Below, one piece after another: positions 34,872 to 44,583 of a stretch of 64,000 nucleotides of DNA. How positions within the stretch are numbered: position 1 is the first letter of the stretch; each line of letters begins with the position of its first letter. Both the position numbers and the translations under genes were made by a program. The notes beneath the pieces are model-generated. The model saw only the letters and a program-made list of their open reading frames with translations, was not told the origin of the DNA and did not search any database. Source of the stretch: Bacillus chungangensis (lineage in GTDB: Bacteria; Bacillota; Bacilli; Bacillales; Bacillaceae_C); assembly GCF_030812995.1 (NCBI RefSeq), contig NZ_JAUSTT010000013.1, forward strand, positions 62,001 to 126,000. Direction: 5' to 3'.

Positions 34872-37166
34872 ATGTTAAGCGTAGGTTTGTTATTTTCTTT
34901 AACAGGTACGACTGCTTTAACAGAACGGGGCCAATGCGATGCCGCCAAATTTGCGATTGAAGAATACAACAAAGATCATGTAAAGGTGCAAGCGATTGTT
35001 CGTGATATTTGTTCTGATCCTATGAAAACAGCAAAAGAAGCGGAATCTCTTGCTAAAGAGGGGATAAAAGTTTTTATTGGCTGCTACAGTTCAGCGTGCA
35101 GAAAAGCGGTATTGCCTGTGTTGGAAAAATATGATTGCCTTTTGGTATATCCAACTTTATACGAAGGGAAAGAGTGCCACCCAAATGTCTTCTATTCAGG
35201 AGAAGTCCCTAATCAGCAAGTTCATACACTGCTTCATTATTTAACGTCCCATTATGGGAAACGCATTTATTGTATTGGTTCTGATTATATTTATTCACGA
35301 GAAACAGTTGGACAAGTGAAAACGTATTTAAAGGAAAATAATGGACAACTAATCGGAGAGAAATATGTTCCTTTTGGCTATCAGAAATTCGACTCTATTT
35401 TAGAAGAAGTTATTTTAAAACAACCGGACGCAATATTTTCAACAATTGTCGGCCAAAGTATGATTCCATTCTATAGAACGTATAAACGCATGAATCTGAA
35501 GCCAGAAAAAATTCCTATTTTTAGTCCTATTATGAAAGAATCTGAAATTAACATGATAGGAGAATCATTAGCTGCAGGGCATTATAGTTCCGCAAGTTAT
35601 TTTCAGTCATTCAGCAATCCTCTTAATCGAATCTTTATACAAAAGTTCCACACTTACTTAGGAGAGAAGTGCGTTATTTCTTCCGCAATGTATAACACAT
35701 ACTTAGGGGCTAAAATTATTTTGGATTGTATTTTAGAAGAAAAGAACAGTGATTTTCGTCATGTTTTTGAGCAATTAAGTGGAAAAAAAATCGAAACGGC
35801 TTGTGGTCCAGTAAGTGTAGAACGAGATTATTGCCATCTTTCAAGGCCTGTAAAAATTGGGAAAGCTCTTCCTAATGGCCAATTTGAAATCGTTTGGGAC
35901 TCAAATAAATGCATTCCAGCAAAACCATTTAGAATGAAAGCGAGAGAACATGACTATCTTAATGACATTGAATTAGAAGTTTGGGGAAAATTGAGCGAAG
36001 AGGCTCTTTTCGTTATTTCTCAACATGATGTTATCTTATACTCAAGTAAAAAGGGAAAAGAGCTTACGCAACTCGTAGAAGGGCAAAGACTCACAAAAGA
36101 GTTGTATCGTGAAATATGCGAATTATATGAAGTGATTCATTATAAGACAAATCATCAGCAAATTTTTTTATTGAAAGAAAAAATAAATGATCTGTTGCAT
36201 CAGTCTCCTTATTGCTTCGGACGTATTCAGACGATGAATCACGATTACCAAATGGAGCTTCAAGTTGCTCAGCTGTCTTCGCAATCAACAGCAAATGTGC
36301 TTATTTTAGGGGAGACTGGCACAGGGAAGGAAGTGGTTGCGCGCTCCATCCATGAACAGAGCGACCGCAGAAATGAGCCATTCATTCCAGTAAATACAGC
36401 AATGCTTCCTAAAGAACTGATTGCGAGTGAATTATTTGGATATGTAGAAGGTGCTTTTACTGGTGCCAAAAAAGGAGGAGCTATCGGCAAATTTGAAGCA
36501 GCCAATAATGGAACTCTCTTCCTAGATGAAATAGGCGATATGCCTTTAGATCTTCAAGTAGTTTTATTGAGGGCAATTGAATCAAAAAAGATCGTCAGAA
36601 TAGGGGATCATAAAGAACGGATAGTAAATGTGAGAATCATTGCGGCGACAAACCGAAATCTTCAAGAAGAAATTGCTTATAATGGCTCCTTTCGAACTGA
36701 CCTTTTTTACCGTTTAAATGTATTATCTATTCATATTCCCCCCCTTCGTGAACGCCCAGAAGATATTAATCATTTATGTAAAGAGTGTCTAAAAGAGTTT
36801 CATCAAACATATGGAGAAGGTCCGAATGCAGTTAGTGATGACGCATTAGCAAAACTAGTCCAATATCAATGGCCAGGAAATATTAGAGAGTTGAGAAATG
36901 TAATGGAACGTGCATTTTTATTAGCTGGGAAAAACCAATCTCATATTCAACTATCACATTTGCCGCGCTTTATCAAAGGGGATAGCAAGGGACATGCAAC
37001 AGTAGGCTCGCTAAGGAAAAATGAAAAAAGAATCATAGAGCAAGTGTTAAAAGAAACGAGAACAATAAATGAAGCTTGCAGCATACTTGGCATTGCTCGA
37101 AGCACATTATATAGGAAAATCCAGCAATTTGGAATTAATCGTTCACATTTTCAATCTAGTAAATAA
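34872..37166 (+). CDS. Sigma-54 activator with amide/urea-binding-protein-like sensor domain
   Basis: 764 residues in three parts. About 1-350 is a type-1 periplasmic-binding fold of the AmiC/urea-binding (Peripla_BP_5) kind ([45 protein letters not shown]) but without signal peptide, so it senses in the cytoplasm. A linker follows. About 455-690 is the AAA+ core: Walker A GETGTGKE near 480, the sigma-54 contact loop GAFTGA near 527, Walker [10 protein letters not shown], arginine-finger region [10 protein letters not shown]. The last 50 residues form a Fis-type helix-turn-helix ([17 protein letters not shown]). ATG 34872 follows AGAGGAGG; the frame upstream runs through a repeat. It likely activates the divergent amidase operon. 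Confidence 0.88.
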   Translation: MLSVGLLFSLTGTTALTERGQCDAAKFAIEEYNKDHVKVQAIVRDICSDPMKTAKEAESLAKEGIKVFIGCYSSACRKAVLPVLEKYDCLLVYPTLYEGKECHPNVFYSGEVPNQQVHTLLHYLTSHYGKRIYCIGSDYIYSRETVGQVKTYLKENNGQLIGEKYVPFGYQKFDSILEEVILKQPDAIFSTIVGQSMIPFYRTYKRMNLKPEKIPIFSPIMKESEINMIGESLAAGHYSSASYFQSFSNPLNRIFIQKFHTYLGEKCVISSAMYNTYLGAKIILDCILEEKNSDFRHVFEQLSGKKIETACGPVSVERDYCHLSRPVKIGKALPNGQFEIVWDSNKCIPAKPFRMKAREHDYLNDIELEVWGKLSEEALFVISQHDVILYSSKKGKELTQLVEGQRLTKELYREICELYEVIHYKTNHQQIFLLKEKINDLLHQSPYCFGRIQTMNHDYQMELQVAQLSSQSTANVLILGETGTGKEVVARSIHEQSDRRNEPFIPVNTAMLPKELIASELFGYVEGAFTGAKKGGAIGKFEAANNGTLFLDEIGDMPLDLQVVLLRAIESKKIVRIGDHKERIVNVRIIAATNRNLQEEIAYNGSFRTDLFYRLNVLSIHIPPLRERPEDINHLCKECLKEFHQTYGEGPNAVSDDALAKLVQYQWPGNIRELRNVMERAFLLAGKNQSHIQLSHLPRFIKGDSKGHATVGSLRKNEKRIIEQVLKETRTINEACSILGIARSTLYRKIQQFGINRSHFQSSK

Positions 37167-37171
37167 ATTGG

Positions 37172-37330
37172 TTTATCCCACATCTAACTGGCAGTAAGAC
37201 CCCCACCTCAAGAGTAAGAGGAATCGAAGAAGTCTAGGTGGGAGATAACTGCCAGTAAATGTCCGATTGGTTCAACTAACCATCAGTGGGGGATGAGAGA
37301 AAACCCCCACTGATGGAAGTTTCACTTTAT
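37172..37330. repeat. Dispersed two-hairpin repeat, short form (copy 4)
   Basis: Begins TTTATCCCACATC, ends GTTTCACTTTAT. Hairpin A is extended here by ACTGGCAGT pairing with ACTGCCAGT; hairpin B is intact. Confidence 0.9.
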
Positions 37331-37353
37331 TTAAAGTAAGCGTTTACGATCAT

Positions 37354-37379
37354 AATGGTGCTGCCATTGCAGCACCATT
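37354..37379. terminator. Hairpin between two repeat copies
   Basis: AATGGTGCTGC-CATT-GCAGCACCATT, a perfect 11-bp stem; followed by A-rich sequence, so on the minus strand it is preceded by U-poor sequence. It may end the regulator transcript. Confidence 0.45.
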
Positions 37380-37392
37380 AAAAATTGTTGCT

Positions 37393-37552
37393 TTTATCCC
37401 ACATCTAACTGGCAGTAAGACCCCCACCTCAAGAGTAAGAGGGATCAAAAGAAGTCTAGGTGGGGGATAACTGCCAGTAAATGTCCGATTGGTTCAACTA
37501 ACCATCAGTGGGGGATGAGAGAAAACCCCCACTGATGGAAGTTTCACTTTAT
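37393..37552. repeat. Dispersed two-hairpin repeat, short form (copy 5)
   Basis: Nearly identical to copy 4, in the same orientation, 62 bases on. Its right end (TTTAT) contains the TAA stop of the pseudouridine synthase gene on the minus strand. Confidence 0.9.
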
Positions 37553-38448
37553 ACTTCACTAAAAATAGCAGGTTCATCTAAATAAGGAGCTGTACATTCA
37601 ATGATCTCACCTGTAAATGGGTGCTCTAATATAATTTGCCGCGCATGCAAAGCCTGCCGGTTAAAAAGTTTTTCCCCTCCATAAAGAACATCGCCAGCTA
37701 TCGGATGTCCAATATAACTAAGGTGAACCCTTATTTGATGTGTTCGGCCTGTTTCGAGTGAACACTGCACGAGTGTAAGATTTTTTTTAGGGTATTGTTT
37801 TAATACGCGATAATAGGTAACTGCAGACTGTCCCGTTTTCGATACTCTTCTTTTCGTAGGATGGTGTCGATCTCTCCCAATTTGCTCCTTTATTTTTCCT
37901 GATTTTTCTTTCATTTTTCCAGTTACCAACGCATGGTAAATACGGGTTATACGTTTTTCTTCAAGTATTCTGTTAAGAATGGCTTGGCTTAGTGAATGTT
38001 TTGCAAATAAAATCGCTCCCGTTGTATCTTTATCGAGTCGATGAACATGTCTAACTTGGTTTTGTTGATTTGTTCTTTGGAAATATGCGGCAACGACGTT
38101 AGCAAGCGTTCCTGTTTCCTCCGCTTCATTTGGATGGGTATCCATTTGTGCGGGCTTATTGACAATGAGCAAATGATCATCCTCATATAACACTTCAATT
38201 GAACTGTTTGACGCTAAGATCGGATGTTGGCTGTCTTCACACAATTGAATATGCAGAACATCTCCCACTTGCAAAACTTGTTTCCAATTTTGACTCTCTT
38301 TGTTTATTGTCACTGCTTTTTCCATTCGCAGTTGGTGAACGAGTTTTTTAGGTGCACGCCAATATTGTTTGAGAAGTTCTTCGATGGATAGGCCTGCTAT
38401 TTTTTCATGGATAACGATTGTTACAAGGTGCTGCTGGCAAGCTGTCAT
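37549..38448 (-). CDS. RluA-family pseudouridine synthase
   Basis: A 299-residue RNA pseudouridine synthase: an S4-like N-terminal region (LSIEELLKQYWRAPKK) followed by the catalytic domain with HRLDKDTTGAILFAK (catalytic Asp in RLD), VTYYRVL, LETGRTHQIRVHL and GHPIAGDVLYGG. It modifies uridine in rRNA or tRNA; the site is unknown. The stop codon is inside the edge of repeat copy 5. Transcribed alone from 38448. Confidence 0.9.
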   Translation of the reverse strand: MTACQQHLVTIVIHEKIAGLSIEELLKQYWRAPKKLVHQLRMEKAVTINKESQNWKQVLQVGDVLHIQLCEDSQHPILASNSSIEVLYEDDHLLIVNKPAQMDTHPNEAEETGTLANVVAAYFQRTNQQNQVRHVHRLDKDTTGAILFAKHSLSQAILNRILEEKRITRIYHALVTGKMKEKSGKIKEQIGRDRHHPTKRRVSKTGQSAVTYYRVLKQYPKKNLTLVQCSLETGRTHQIRVHLSYIGHPIAGDVLYGGEKLFNRQALHARQIILEHPFTGEIIECTAPYLDEPAIFSEV

Positions 38449-38794
38449 AATGATGATCTCCTTTACGATAAAATGCGAAAAGCTGCTGCATTATTTTTAG
38501 CTTATTTTCTAGCAGCAATGCCTTGAATTACCACCATTCATAGACTTTTATCTATGATATGCTTAATGCGATATCGTCAATAAGGTTCAGTAATTTGCAT
38601 GTTTAGACGTTGAAGAAAGCTGAACCTTTCGTGAGGTTTTTATCCACTACGCACTCCCCCTTGATTAAATACGCTCGTCATAGGTTTTCGGGGAAGCTGC
38701 GTTCTTAGCTTGAGATTCTCTTTTTATAGGGATACAGAAAATCGACAAATGGATGAAATCTCACTTGATTCTGAAAAGGCAGGTGCTTTACATA
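38449..38794. other. Divergent intergenic region with long-range pairing
   Basis: AAGGTTCAG near 38583 can pair with CTGAACCTT near 38624, and AACC-TTTCGTGA-GGTT then T follows. It may be a leader or small RNA; otherwise nothing is seen. Confidence 0.35.
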
Positions 38795-39196
38795 ATGAAA
38801 GTTTTAAAAGCAACAACAAATGAACAAGAAGAAAAAATGAATGAATTGATTCAATATATTTATCAACAGATTTTCCCTAAACATTTCCACGATGTTGAAA
38901 TTGAGCATTTTAAGACATTGGGAGTATTGGAGACGACTAAACGCTGCCAAGAATATACTGGTATCATGCGCTACTCTTTTCAAGTGATTACAAGTTTGCA
39001 AACGATTATTATTATTTTAGAGTCATTGGAAAAAGGACACTATCACTACCAATATGAAGAAATGTTCACTAAAAATGTGTCTACTTTGCAGCAGTTTGAT
39101 TTATGTTTTCCTTTCAGTCTTCATGCATTCCGAGATATGAGGCCAGGAACCGATATTAGTATTTACACAAAAGCAGTAAATGAATATTTAGTATAA
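38795..39196 (+). CDS. YhcU family protein (DUF5365)
   Basis: A 133-residue cytoplasmic protein recognisable as B. subtilis YhcU-like (TNEQEEKMNELIQYIYQQIFP start; FQVITSLQTIIIILES; FTKNVSTLQQFDLCFPFS). No function known. ATG 38795 is chosen because the preceding 14 codons add nothing to the family and CAGGTG lies upstream. In B. subtilis yhcU neighbours yhcW and yhcX; here yhcX is 2 kb on, after inserted thiol-redox genes and a pseudogene. Confidence 0.75.
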   Translation: MKVLKATTNEQEEKMNELIQYIYQQIFPKHFHDVEIEHFKTLGVLETTKRCQEYTGIMRYSFQVITSLQTIIIILESLEKGHYHYQYEEMFTKNVSTLQQFDLCFPFSLHAFRDMRPGTDISIYTKAVNEYLV

Positions 39197-39199
39197 CAT

Positions 39200-39228
39200 A
39201 AGGCACCTCTGATAAAAGAGGTGCCTTC
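39200..39228. terminator. Strong hairpin between convergent genes
   Basis: AAGGCACCTCT-GATAAA-AGAGGTGCCTT, a perfect 11-bp stem just past the yhcU-like stop and just before the end of the thioredoxin-like gene. Confidence 0.75.
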
Positions 39229-39233
39229 CTAAT

Positions 39234-39701
39234 CTATTTTACATTTTCTTTGAAAAAGTTTTCAAAGGCTTCTTTCTCTCCATAACCAGTAATACGGTCT
39301 TTTTCCTTGCCATTTTCATAATGAATAATAACAGGTGTTACTTCCAAATTATAATCGTCCCATGCTTCCTCAAATTCCCAAACATTCAATTGCACTAAAT
39401 CAATATCCATTTCTTCTGCCAACGGCGAAACGATAGGAGTTGTTTTATTACAATAAGAACATACTGGACTAAAGAAATAAACAGTAACATCTTCTTTATT
39501 GTCCAGTTTTGCATTTAACTCATCTGGAAGAATAATATTTTGATAGAGAGGATCGTCTAGCTGATCAATCGTTTCAGGTTTAAGATCTTTTGTTTGATAA
39601 GGATTATTCTCCAGTTTTTGATTTTTTTGCATATTCGTTACGAGTACAATCACAATAAAGATACTGACTACTGCAGCTAAAAAAATGATAATTTTTTTCA
39701 C
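39234..39701 (-). CDS. Membrane-anchored thioredoxin-like protein (BdbA/DsbA partner)
   Basis: 155 residues with an N-terminal hydrophobic anchor (about 4-24) and an extracytoplasmic thioredoxin fold. The active site is CSYC in YFFSPVCSYCNKTTP; a cis-Pro is in LEVTPVIIHY. It probably forms or shuffles disulfides in exported proteins together with the DsbB homologue encoded immediately upstream. GTG start directly follows the upstream TAA, so translation is coupled. Confidence 0.85.
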   Translation of the reverse strand: MKKIIIFLAAVVSIFIVIVLVTNMQKNQKLENNPYQTKDLKPETIDQLDDPLYQNIILPDELNAKLDNKEDVTVYFFSPVCSYCNKTTPIVSPLAEEMDIDLVQLNVWEFEEAWDDYNLEVTPVIIHYENGKEKDRITGYGEKEAFENFFKENVK

Positions 39702-40139
39702 TTACATTTCCTCCTTGTACTTCCGGTACACGATCATACTTGCAATAAAAATTAGCACGAAAGCGGTGAGTGCCAGAAATGGAATCGTGATAAAACCGAA
39801 CCAATTAATATATTCTCCGGTGCAGGGAATACGCCCACAAGCTGGCGCATTTGAACTGAAAAACGGGACTTTCTGAATCAAATAGTGATAGAGAGAAACA
39901 CAACTTCCGATTCCTGATAGTACAATCGTGTATAAAGAAAGCTGATAATCTTTCCTAATAACAGCAATACCGATTAGTATCGACAGCGGATACATCAAAA
40001 TACGTTGATACCAGCAGAGAGTGCATGGTTCATACTGGCGGATTTCAGAAAAATACAAGCTGCCAAATAATGCGATAACCGCTACCCCCCAAGCGAAAAA
40101 CCAGCTGTTTTCCACTAATGTAGATGATCGTTTATTCAT
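39702..40139 (-). CDS. bdbC: DsbB/BdbC-type disulfide oxidoreductase
   Basis: A 145-residue four-helix membrane protein that passes electrons from the thiol oxidase to quinone. The first periplasmic Cys pair is in EPCTLCWYQRILMYP; the second pair is in NAPACGRIPCTGEYINW. AAAGGGTTG (weak) lies before the ATG. First gene of the pair with the thioredoxin-like protein, the usual BdbC/BdbD-like arrangement. Confidence 0.9.
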   Translation of the reverse strand: MNKRSSTLVENSWFFAWGVAVIALFGSLYFSEIRQYEPCTLCWYQRILMYPLSILIGIAVIRKDYQLSLYTIVLSGIGSCVSLYHYLIQKVPFFSSNAPACGRIPCTGEYINWFGFITIPFLALTAFVLIFIASMIVYRKYKEEM

Positions 40140-40268
40140 CTTTACAACCCTTTCTATTCATAAATGATTGGCTGGCGTGCATTTTCTAATGTTGAATAAC
40201 ATTCTCTCAAAATTATAGTATTAATGACAGAGAAAAGTAAAATAAAAGCATGTATTGAAAAACACTTT

Positions 40269-40905
40269 TTAATAAAATGAAACATGCAAAGTGTCTTGAA
40301 TGAGATTATGAGGGGTTAACGCCATCCACTGGTTCAACGAGAGATCTGCAAAACGGCTGCTTTTGAACATTTCCAGAAACCAAAGCTTTTCGTTTCCAGT
40401 ATTTTGAATGTAATGCCCAAATGCAAATGGCACGTACCCTACATCACCAGCACTGAAATCAAAAGTACGCTGTTCCATTAGCTGCAAATGCCGTCATTTG
40501 CCCCTTTCCTGAAAGATAATAATGCCATTCATCGTTGTTTGGATGCCAGTGCAATTCTCGCATTCCGCCCGGCTCTATTTCAACAAGTACTGCCGCAATG
40601 GCGGTTGAGACAGGGAAATTTGTTGAATCTACTATCCGAACAGTTCCCCCTGAAGTTCGTAAAGATTTCTGGGCAAGCAGACGATGCTTGAAACTCTTCG
40701 GTACGGTACCATTTGGACTTGTGATCTTTTCCGCTGCAATAGGGCCTGGCACTTTGCTTTGAAACATATATCGCTGTTTCTTCGGTATATGAGTCCGATA
40801 CGCCGAAGTTCGCAGCAAAGCACATCTTTTGGTGTATGGGCAAACCAATCAGAGATGGTGAAGGTATCATTTTCAGAAAAACGCTCTTACAATGAGTGTT
40901 TTTGA
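40269..40905 (-). pseudogene. oxdC: Oxalate decarboxylase pseudogene (C-terminal cupin remnant)
   Basis: Three minus-strand frames carry consecutive pieces of a bicupin oxalate decarboxylase C-terminal half. They are a [11 protein letters not shown]-like piece near 40860-40830, the cupin core [21 protein letters not shown] (40590-40510), and [19 protein letters not shown] to [11 protein letters not shown] (40460-40290). At least two frameshifts separate them, and the N-terminal cupin (about 180 residues) is missing. OxdC converts oxalate to formate and CO2 with manganese; the metal His/Glu residues are still readable, so decay is recent. Confidence 0.85.
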
Positions 40906-41018
40906 AATATGTGCTAAACAGTTATTGCTGCTGTATTATTCCGACAAGCGCAATTTATCATGATTTCTTATAGAAAGTGATAAAATAGAAGGATAAACAG
41001 CTGAAAGGAGCTGACAAT

Positions 41019-42557
41019 GTGTCAGACTCATTGGATTTATCACAGTTTGAAAAAAAGATGATCATTAGAAATTTAGAAGAGAAGGATATTGACACGATTA
41101 TTCGAATGCAAGATATTTGTTTTCCTGGGATGGAGCCATGGGAAAAGAAGCATTTGGAAAGTCACTTAAACATTTTTCCCGAAGGACAGTTTGTCGCAGA
41201 ATATGAAGGAAAGGTCATTGCTTCCTGTTCAAGCTTGATTATTAATTTTGATGAATATGATGATATGCACACGTGGGATGATGTGACAGATGATGGCTAT
41301 ATTACGAATCACAACCCAGATGGCTATAATTTATACGGAATTGAAGTGATGGTAGATCCTCAATACCGTCGTATGAAGATAGGCCAAAGATTATACGAGG
41401 CGCGAAAGGATCTTGCTCGGAAGCTAAATTTAAAAAGTATTATTATTGGGGGAAGAATCCCATATTATCATCGATATGAAAAGGATATGAGTGCAAGGGA
41501 ATATGTGGAGGCAGTAAAACGCCATCAAATTTATGATCCTGTTCTTACTTTTCAATTGATAAATGATTTTAGACTTATTCGTATTAATCCTAATTATTTG
41601 CCAGATGATGTACAATCGAAAAAGTTTGCAACGTTAATGGAATGGAATAATATAGATTACGTTCCTATTAGTAAGCGGCATTTTAAGACAAGTTATCCAG
41701 TAAGAATTTGTGTCGTACAATATATGATGCGGCAAATCTCTTCTTTTGAGGATTTTGCCAACCAAGTGGAATACTTTACAGACGTAGCATCAAATGCAGA
41801 TTCAGACTTTGTTGTTTTTCCAGAGATTATCACTTCTCAGCTTATGTCCTTTTTAGATGAAAAATCGCCTTCTTTAGCAATTAGAAAGTTGGCAAATTAC
41901 ACGGAACAGTATATCGAGCTTTTTACCGATTTAGCAATTCGCTACAACGTCAACATCATCGGCGGTTCTCATTTTGTAGAAGAAGGTGGAGAAATATTTA
42001 ATATTTCTTACTTATTCCGTAGAGATGGCACAATAGAAAAACAATATAAAATTCATATTACGCCAAATGAACGAAAGTGGTGGGGAATTAGTGCCGGTGA
42101 TGAAGTAAAAGTGTTTGATACAGATTGTGGCCTGATTGCCATTCAAATTTGTTATGATATTGAATTTCCTGAGTTAGCTCGCATTGCAGCAGAAAAAGGA
42201 GCGAAAATTATTTTTACTCCTTTCTGTACAGAGGATAGACAAGGATACTTGCGTGTTCGTTATTGTGCCCAAGCTCGTGCGATTGAAAATCAAATTTATA
42301 CGGTTATTTCTGGAACTGTTGGCAATTTGCCGCAAGCAGAAAATATGGACATTCAATATGCCCAATCCGCTATTTTTTCACCATCTGATTTTGAATTTGC
42401 TCGTGACGGCATTGTTGGGGAGACGAATCCTAACATTGAAATGGCACATATTGGTGATGTAGATTTAGAAGTCTTGCGGCGCCAGCGGCAGAATGGGATT
42501 GTTCAACAGCTAAAAGACAGACGCAAAGACGTTTATGAAGTAAAATACAAAAAATAA
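41019..42557 (+). CDS. GNAT acetyltransferase-nitrilase fusion (YhcX-like)
   Basis: 512 residues, the length of B. subtilis YhcX (513). About 10-215 is a GNAT domain (GIEVMVDPQYRRMKIGQRLYEARK as CoA-binding strand/loop). About 225-505 is a carbon-nitrogen hydrolase with the Glu in VVFPEIITSQ, the Lys in KQYKIHITPNE and the Cys near 377 in AIQICYDIEFPE. Acyl transfer and amide hydrolysis may be linked in one pathway; the substrate is unknown. GTG start behind GAAAGGAGCTGACAAT. Confidence 0.9.
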   Translation: MSDSLDLSQFEKKMIIRNLEEKDIDTIIRMQDICFPGMEPWEKKHLESHLNIFPEGQFVAEYEGKVIASCSSLIINFDEYDDMHTWDDVTDDGYITNHNPDGYNLYGIEVMVDPQYRRMKIGQRLYEARKDLARKLNLKSIIIGGRIPYYHRYEKDMSAREYVEAVKRHQIYDPVLTFQLINDFRLIRINPNYLPDDVQSKKFATLMEWNNIDYVPISKRHFKTSYPVRICVVQYMMRQISSFEDFANQVEYFTDVASNADSDFVVFPEIITSQLMSFLDEKSPSLAIRKLANYTEQYIELFTDLAIRYNVNIIGGSHFVEEGGEIFNISYLFRRDGTIEKQYKIHITPNERKWWGISAGDEVKVFDTDCGLIAIQICYDIEFPELARIAAEKGAKIIFTPFCTEDRQGYLRVRYCAQARAIENQIYTVISGTVGNLPQAENMDIQYAQSAIFSPSDFEFARDGIVGETNPNIEMAHIGDVDLEVLRRQRQNGIVQQLKDRRKDVYEVKYKK

Positions 42558-42576
42558 ACAGGAAAATCAAACGTCA

Positions 42577-42632
42577 AAGATTGTATGCTATGTTTTGTCA
42601 TAAGGAAACGGACAATTAGCATGCAATCTTTC
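42577..42632 (+). terminator. Terminator after the YhcX-like gene
   Basis: AGATTGTATGCTA pairs with TAGCATGCAATCT (one G-U), large loop, T-rich tail. Confidence 0.6.
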
Positions 42633-42753
42633 TATTTAAACTATTATTAGGCTGAAGAAATTAAGATGTGATACATATGTACAAAACAAAGAAAAAGAAC
42701 CTGAAGTTTTGATATATAAAGAAATGAAATGCTGTGTTAGTGACTACATTTTA

Positions 42754-42891
42754 CTGGAAAATCAAGCCCCTCATCTCGTTAAGTGAGAGGAATCAGAAGT
42801 GCTAGGTAGAGAACCTACAGGATAAGGAAAGCGATTGCCTTTGTTTCACTTCTTATTAGTGAAGGAAGCACTAATAGAAATTTACTTTATT
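42754..42891. repeat. Decayed copy of the dispersed repeat (copy 6)
   Basis: Retains AGAAGTGCTAGGTAG, CTACAGGATAAGGAAAGC and the terminal TTTACTTTAT; both hairpins are largely lost. Confidence 0.55.
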
Positions 42892-43045
42892 GCTACTAAA
42901 AAGCTCAGCATTCAGACAAAAGTCGTAGAGGGAATTCCATCTTATTAAGAATGCTTCCCATGTGCTTTTTTTTTATAATGAAGAGAATAAGAACTAACAG
43001 AAGCCGGGTTAAATGTTGAAATATCAACATGAAACCATTTGCCAA

Positions 43046-43385
43046 TTTATCCCACATCTAACTGGCAGTAAGACCCCCACCTCGGGGAGTAAAAGGAATC
43101 AGAAGCGCTAGGTGGTGGATAACTGAAAGTCAAATGTTCGATTGGTTCGGGCCGACAGGATAAGGAAAGCTTCTTGAATCAACATCGCACGAAGAAAAAG
43201 TGCTCTTCTTTTTCGAGGATGTCGGTCACAAAGGCGTTGCAACAGGACAAGGAAAGCTTCGACAGCGATACATCGCACGAAGAAAAGCGGTTTCCTTTTC
43301 GAGGACGTTGCGTCCTTAGCCTTTGTTCTACTTCCTATCAGTGGGGGATGAGAGAAAACCCCCACTCATGGAAGTTTCACTTTAT
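43046..43385. repeat. Dispersed repeat, long form with tandem inner module (copy 7)
   Basis: 340 bp with the same TTTATCCCACATC and TTTCACTTTAT ends. Two tandem inner units of about 87 bp start at 43157 and 43244; both contain AGGA(T/C)AAGGAAAGCTTC and ATCGCACGAAGAAAA. It ends 20 bases before the ribosome site of the histidine kinase gene. Confidence 0.9.
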
Positions 43386-43420
43386 TGAGAAATGTTTGTC
43401 ATGATGGAGGGAGCATTCAT

Positions 43421-44530
43421 TTGAAGAAGCAAGCACATTTACAAATTCTAAAAGAAATTGCCGAACTCTTAAATGAAGAAACAGAATTGTTGCCAATGGT
43501 GGAGGGCGTACTAAAAAAACTTCTAAAAGCAACTGGTTTCACTACTGGCTGGGTTTTTCTCTTACAAGAAAATGGAGGACATTATTTAGCAGCTGCCGAA
43601 AATTTACCGCCCGCATTAAGTATGAATCAATGCCAGTCTTTGAAGAAAGGAAATTGTTGGTGTGTCGACCGATTAAAAGATAATCGCTTAAAAAAGGCTA
43701 CAAATATTATTGAATGCCGACGCATTGAAAAAGTATTAAAAAAAAATAGTGGAGAGGCGAATGGTATTATTTACCATGCGACAATCCCATTGCAGTCAGG
43801 CAATGAATTGTTTGGCTTATTAAACGTGGCTGCTCCATTTAAAGAAAAATTCACTGATGATGAGTTGGCTTTTTTGGAATCAATCGCTTTACAAATTGGC
43901 TCTGCAATCAAACGAATTCGGCTTACAAAAAGAGAACAGGAAATAGCGCTTGTGGAAGAACGAAATCGTCTTGCACGGGATTTGCATGATGCGGTTAATC
44001 AATTATTGTTCTCGCTAACATTAACTGCAAGAGGCGGCTATGAAATGTCTCCAGATCCTATTGTGAAGAAAACATTTAACTCAATACAGGAAATGGCTCA
44101 AGATGCTTTGACGGAAATGCGCGCACTAATTTGGCAGCTGCGACCCCATGGTTTAGAAAAAGGATTAATCGAAGCAATTAAAGGTTATGGCGAGATGCTT
44201 GGATTACGTGTTCATGTAAGTTTGCAAGGCGTGATTTCACTGCCATCGCTTGTGGAAGAAACGCTATGGCGCATTAGCCAGGAAGCATTAAACAACTGTA
44301 AGAAACATGCTGGAGTGTCAGAGATTTTTCTGGAGCTTCAAGTATTCAAGCATCAAGTAGCTTTTACAATAAGAGATCATGGCATTGGATTTTTTTATGA
44401 TGATAGCAAAAAACTTCCAACTGTCGGGGTTGAAAGCATGAAAGAGCGTACTGAAGCGATGAATGGAACGTTTATGCTCAAGAGCAAGCCTAAAGAAGGT
44501 ACGGTTATTCATGTTATACTCCCTTACTAA
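43421..44530 (+). CDS. Cytoplasmic GAF-domain sensor histidine kinase (YhcY-like)
   Basis: 369 residues without membrane segments. A GAF domain covers about 15-165 (TGWVFLLQENGG; LFGLLNVAAPF). The NarL-class kinase core follows: His189 in LARDLHDAVNQLLFS, and an ATPase domain with EALNNCKKHAG (N-box), IRDHGIGF and GVESMKERTEAMNG. TTG 43421 is chosen for GGAGGG upstream; the frame extends back into the repeat. It likely phosphorylates the regulator 53 bases downstream. The signal is unknown. Confidence 0.88.
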   Translation: MKKQAHLQILKEIAELLNEETELLPMVEGVLKKLLKATGFTTGWVFLLQENGGHYLAAAENLPPALSMNQCQSLKKGNCWCVDRLKDNRLKKATNIIECRRIEKVLKKNSGEANGIIYHATIPLQSGNELFGLLNVAAPFKEKFTDDELAFLESIALQIGSAIKRIRLTKREQEIALVEERNRLARDLHDAVNQLLFSLTLTARGGYEMSPDPIVKKTFNSIQEMAQDALTEMRALIWQLRPHGLEKGLIEAIKGYGEMLGLRVHVSLQGVISLPSLVEETLWRISQEALNNCKKHAGVSEIFLELQVFKHQVAFTIRDHGIGFFYDDSKKLPTVGVESMKERTEAMNGTFMLKSKPKEGTVIHVILPY

Positions 44531-44583
44531 ACCGTATAAGGAATGTAAATCTGGCTCTCAGCTAAAATGAAGGAGGAAGAGAC

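Noticed and set aside
40580-40870. Independent 96-codon protein on the minus strand
   Set aside because: It is an out-of-frame piece of the oxalate decarboxylase pseudogene, not a separate gene.
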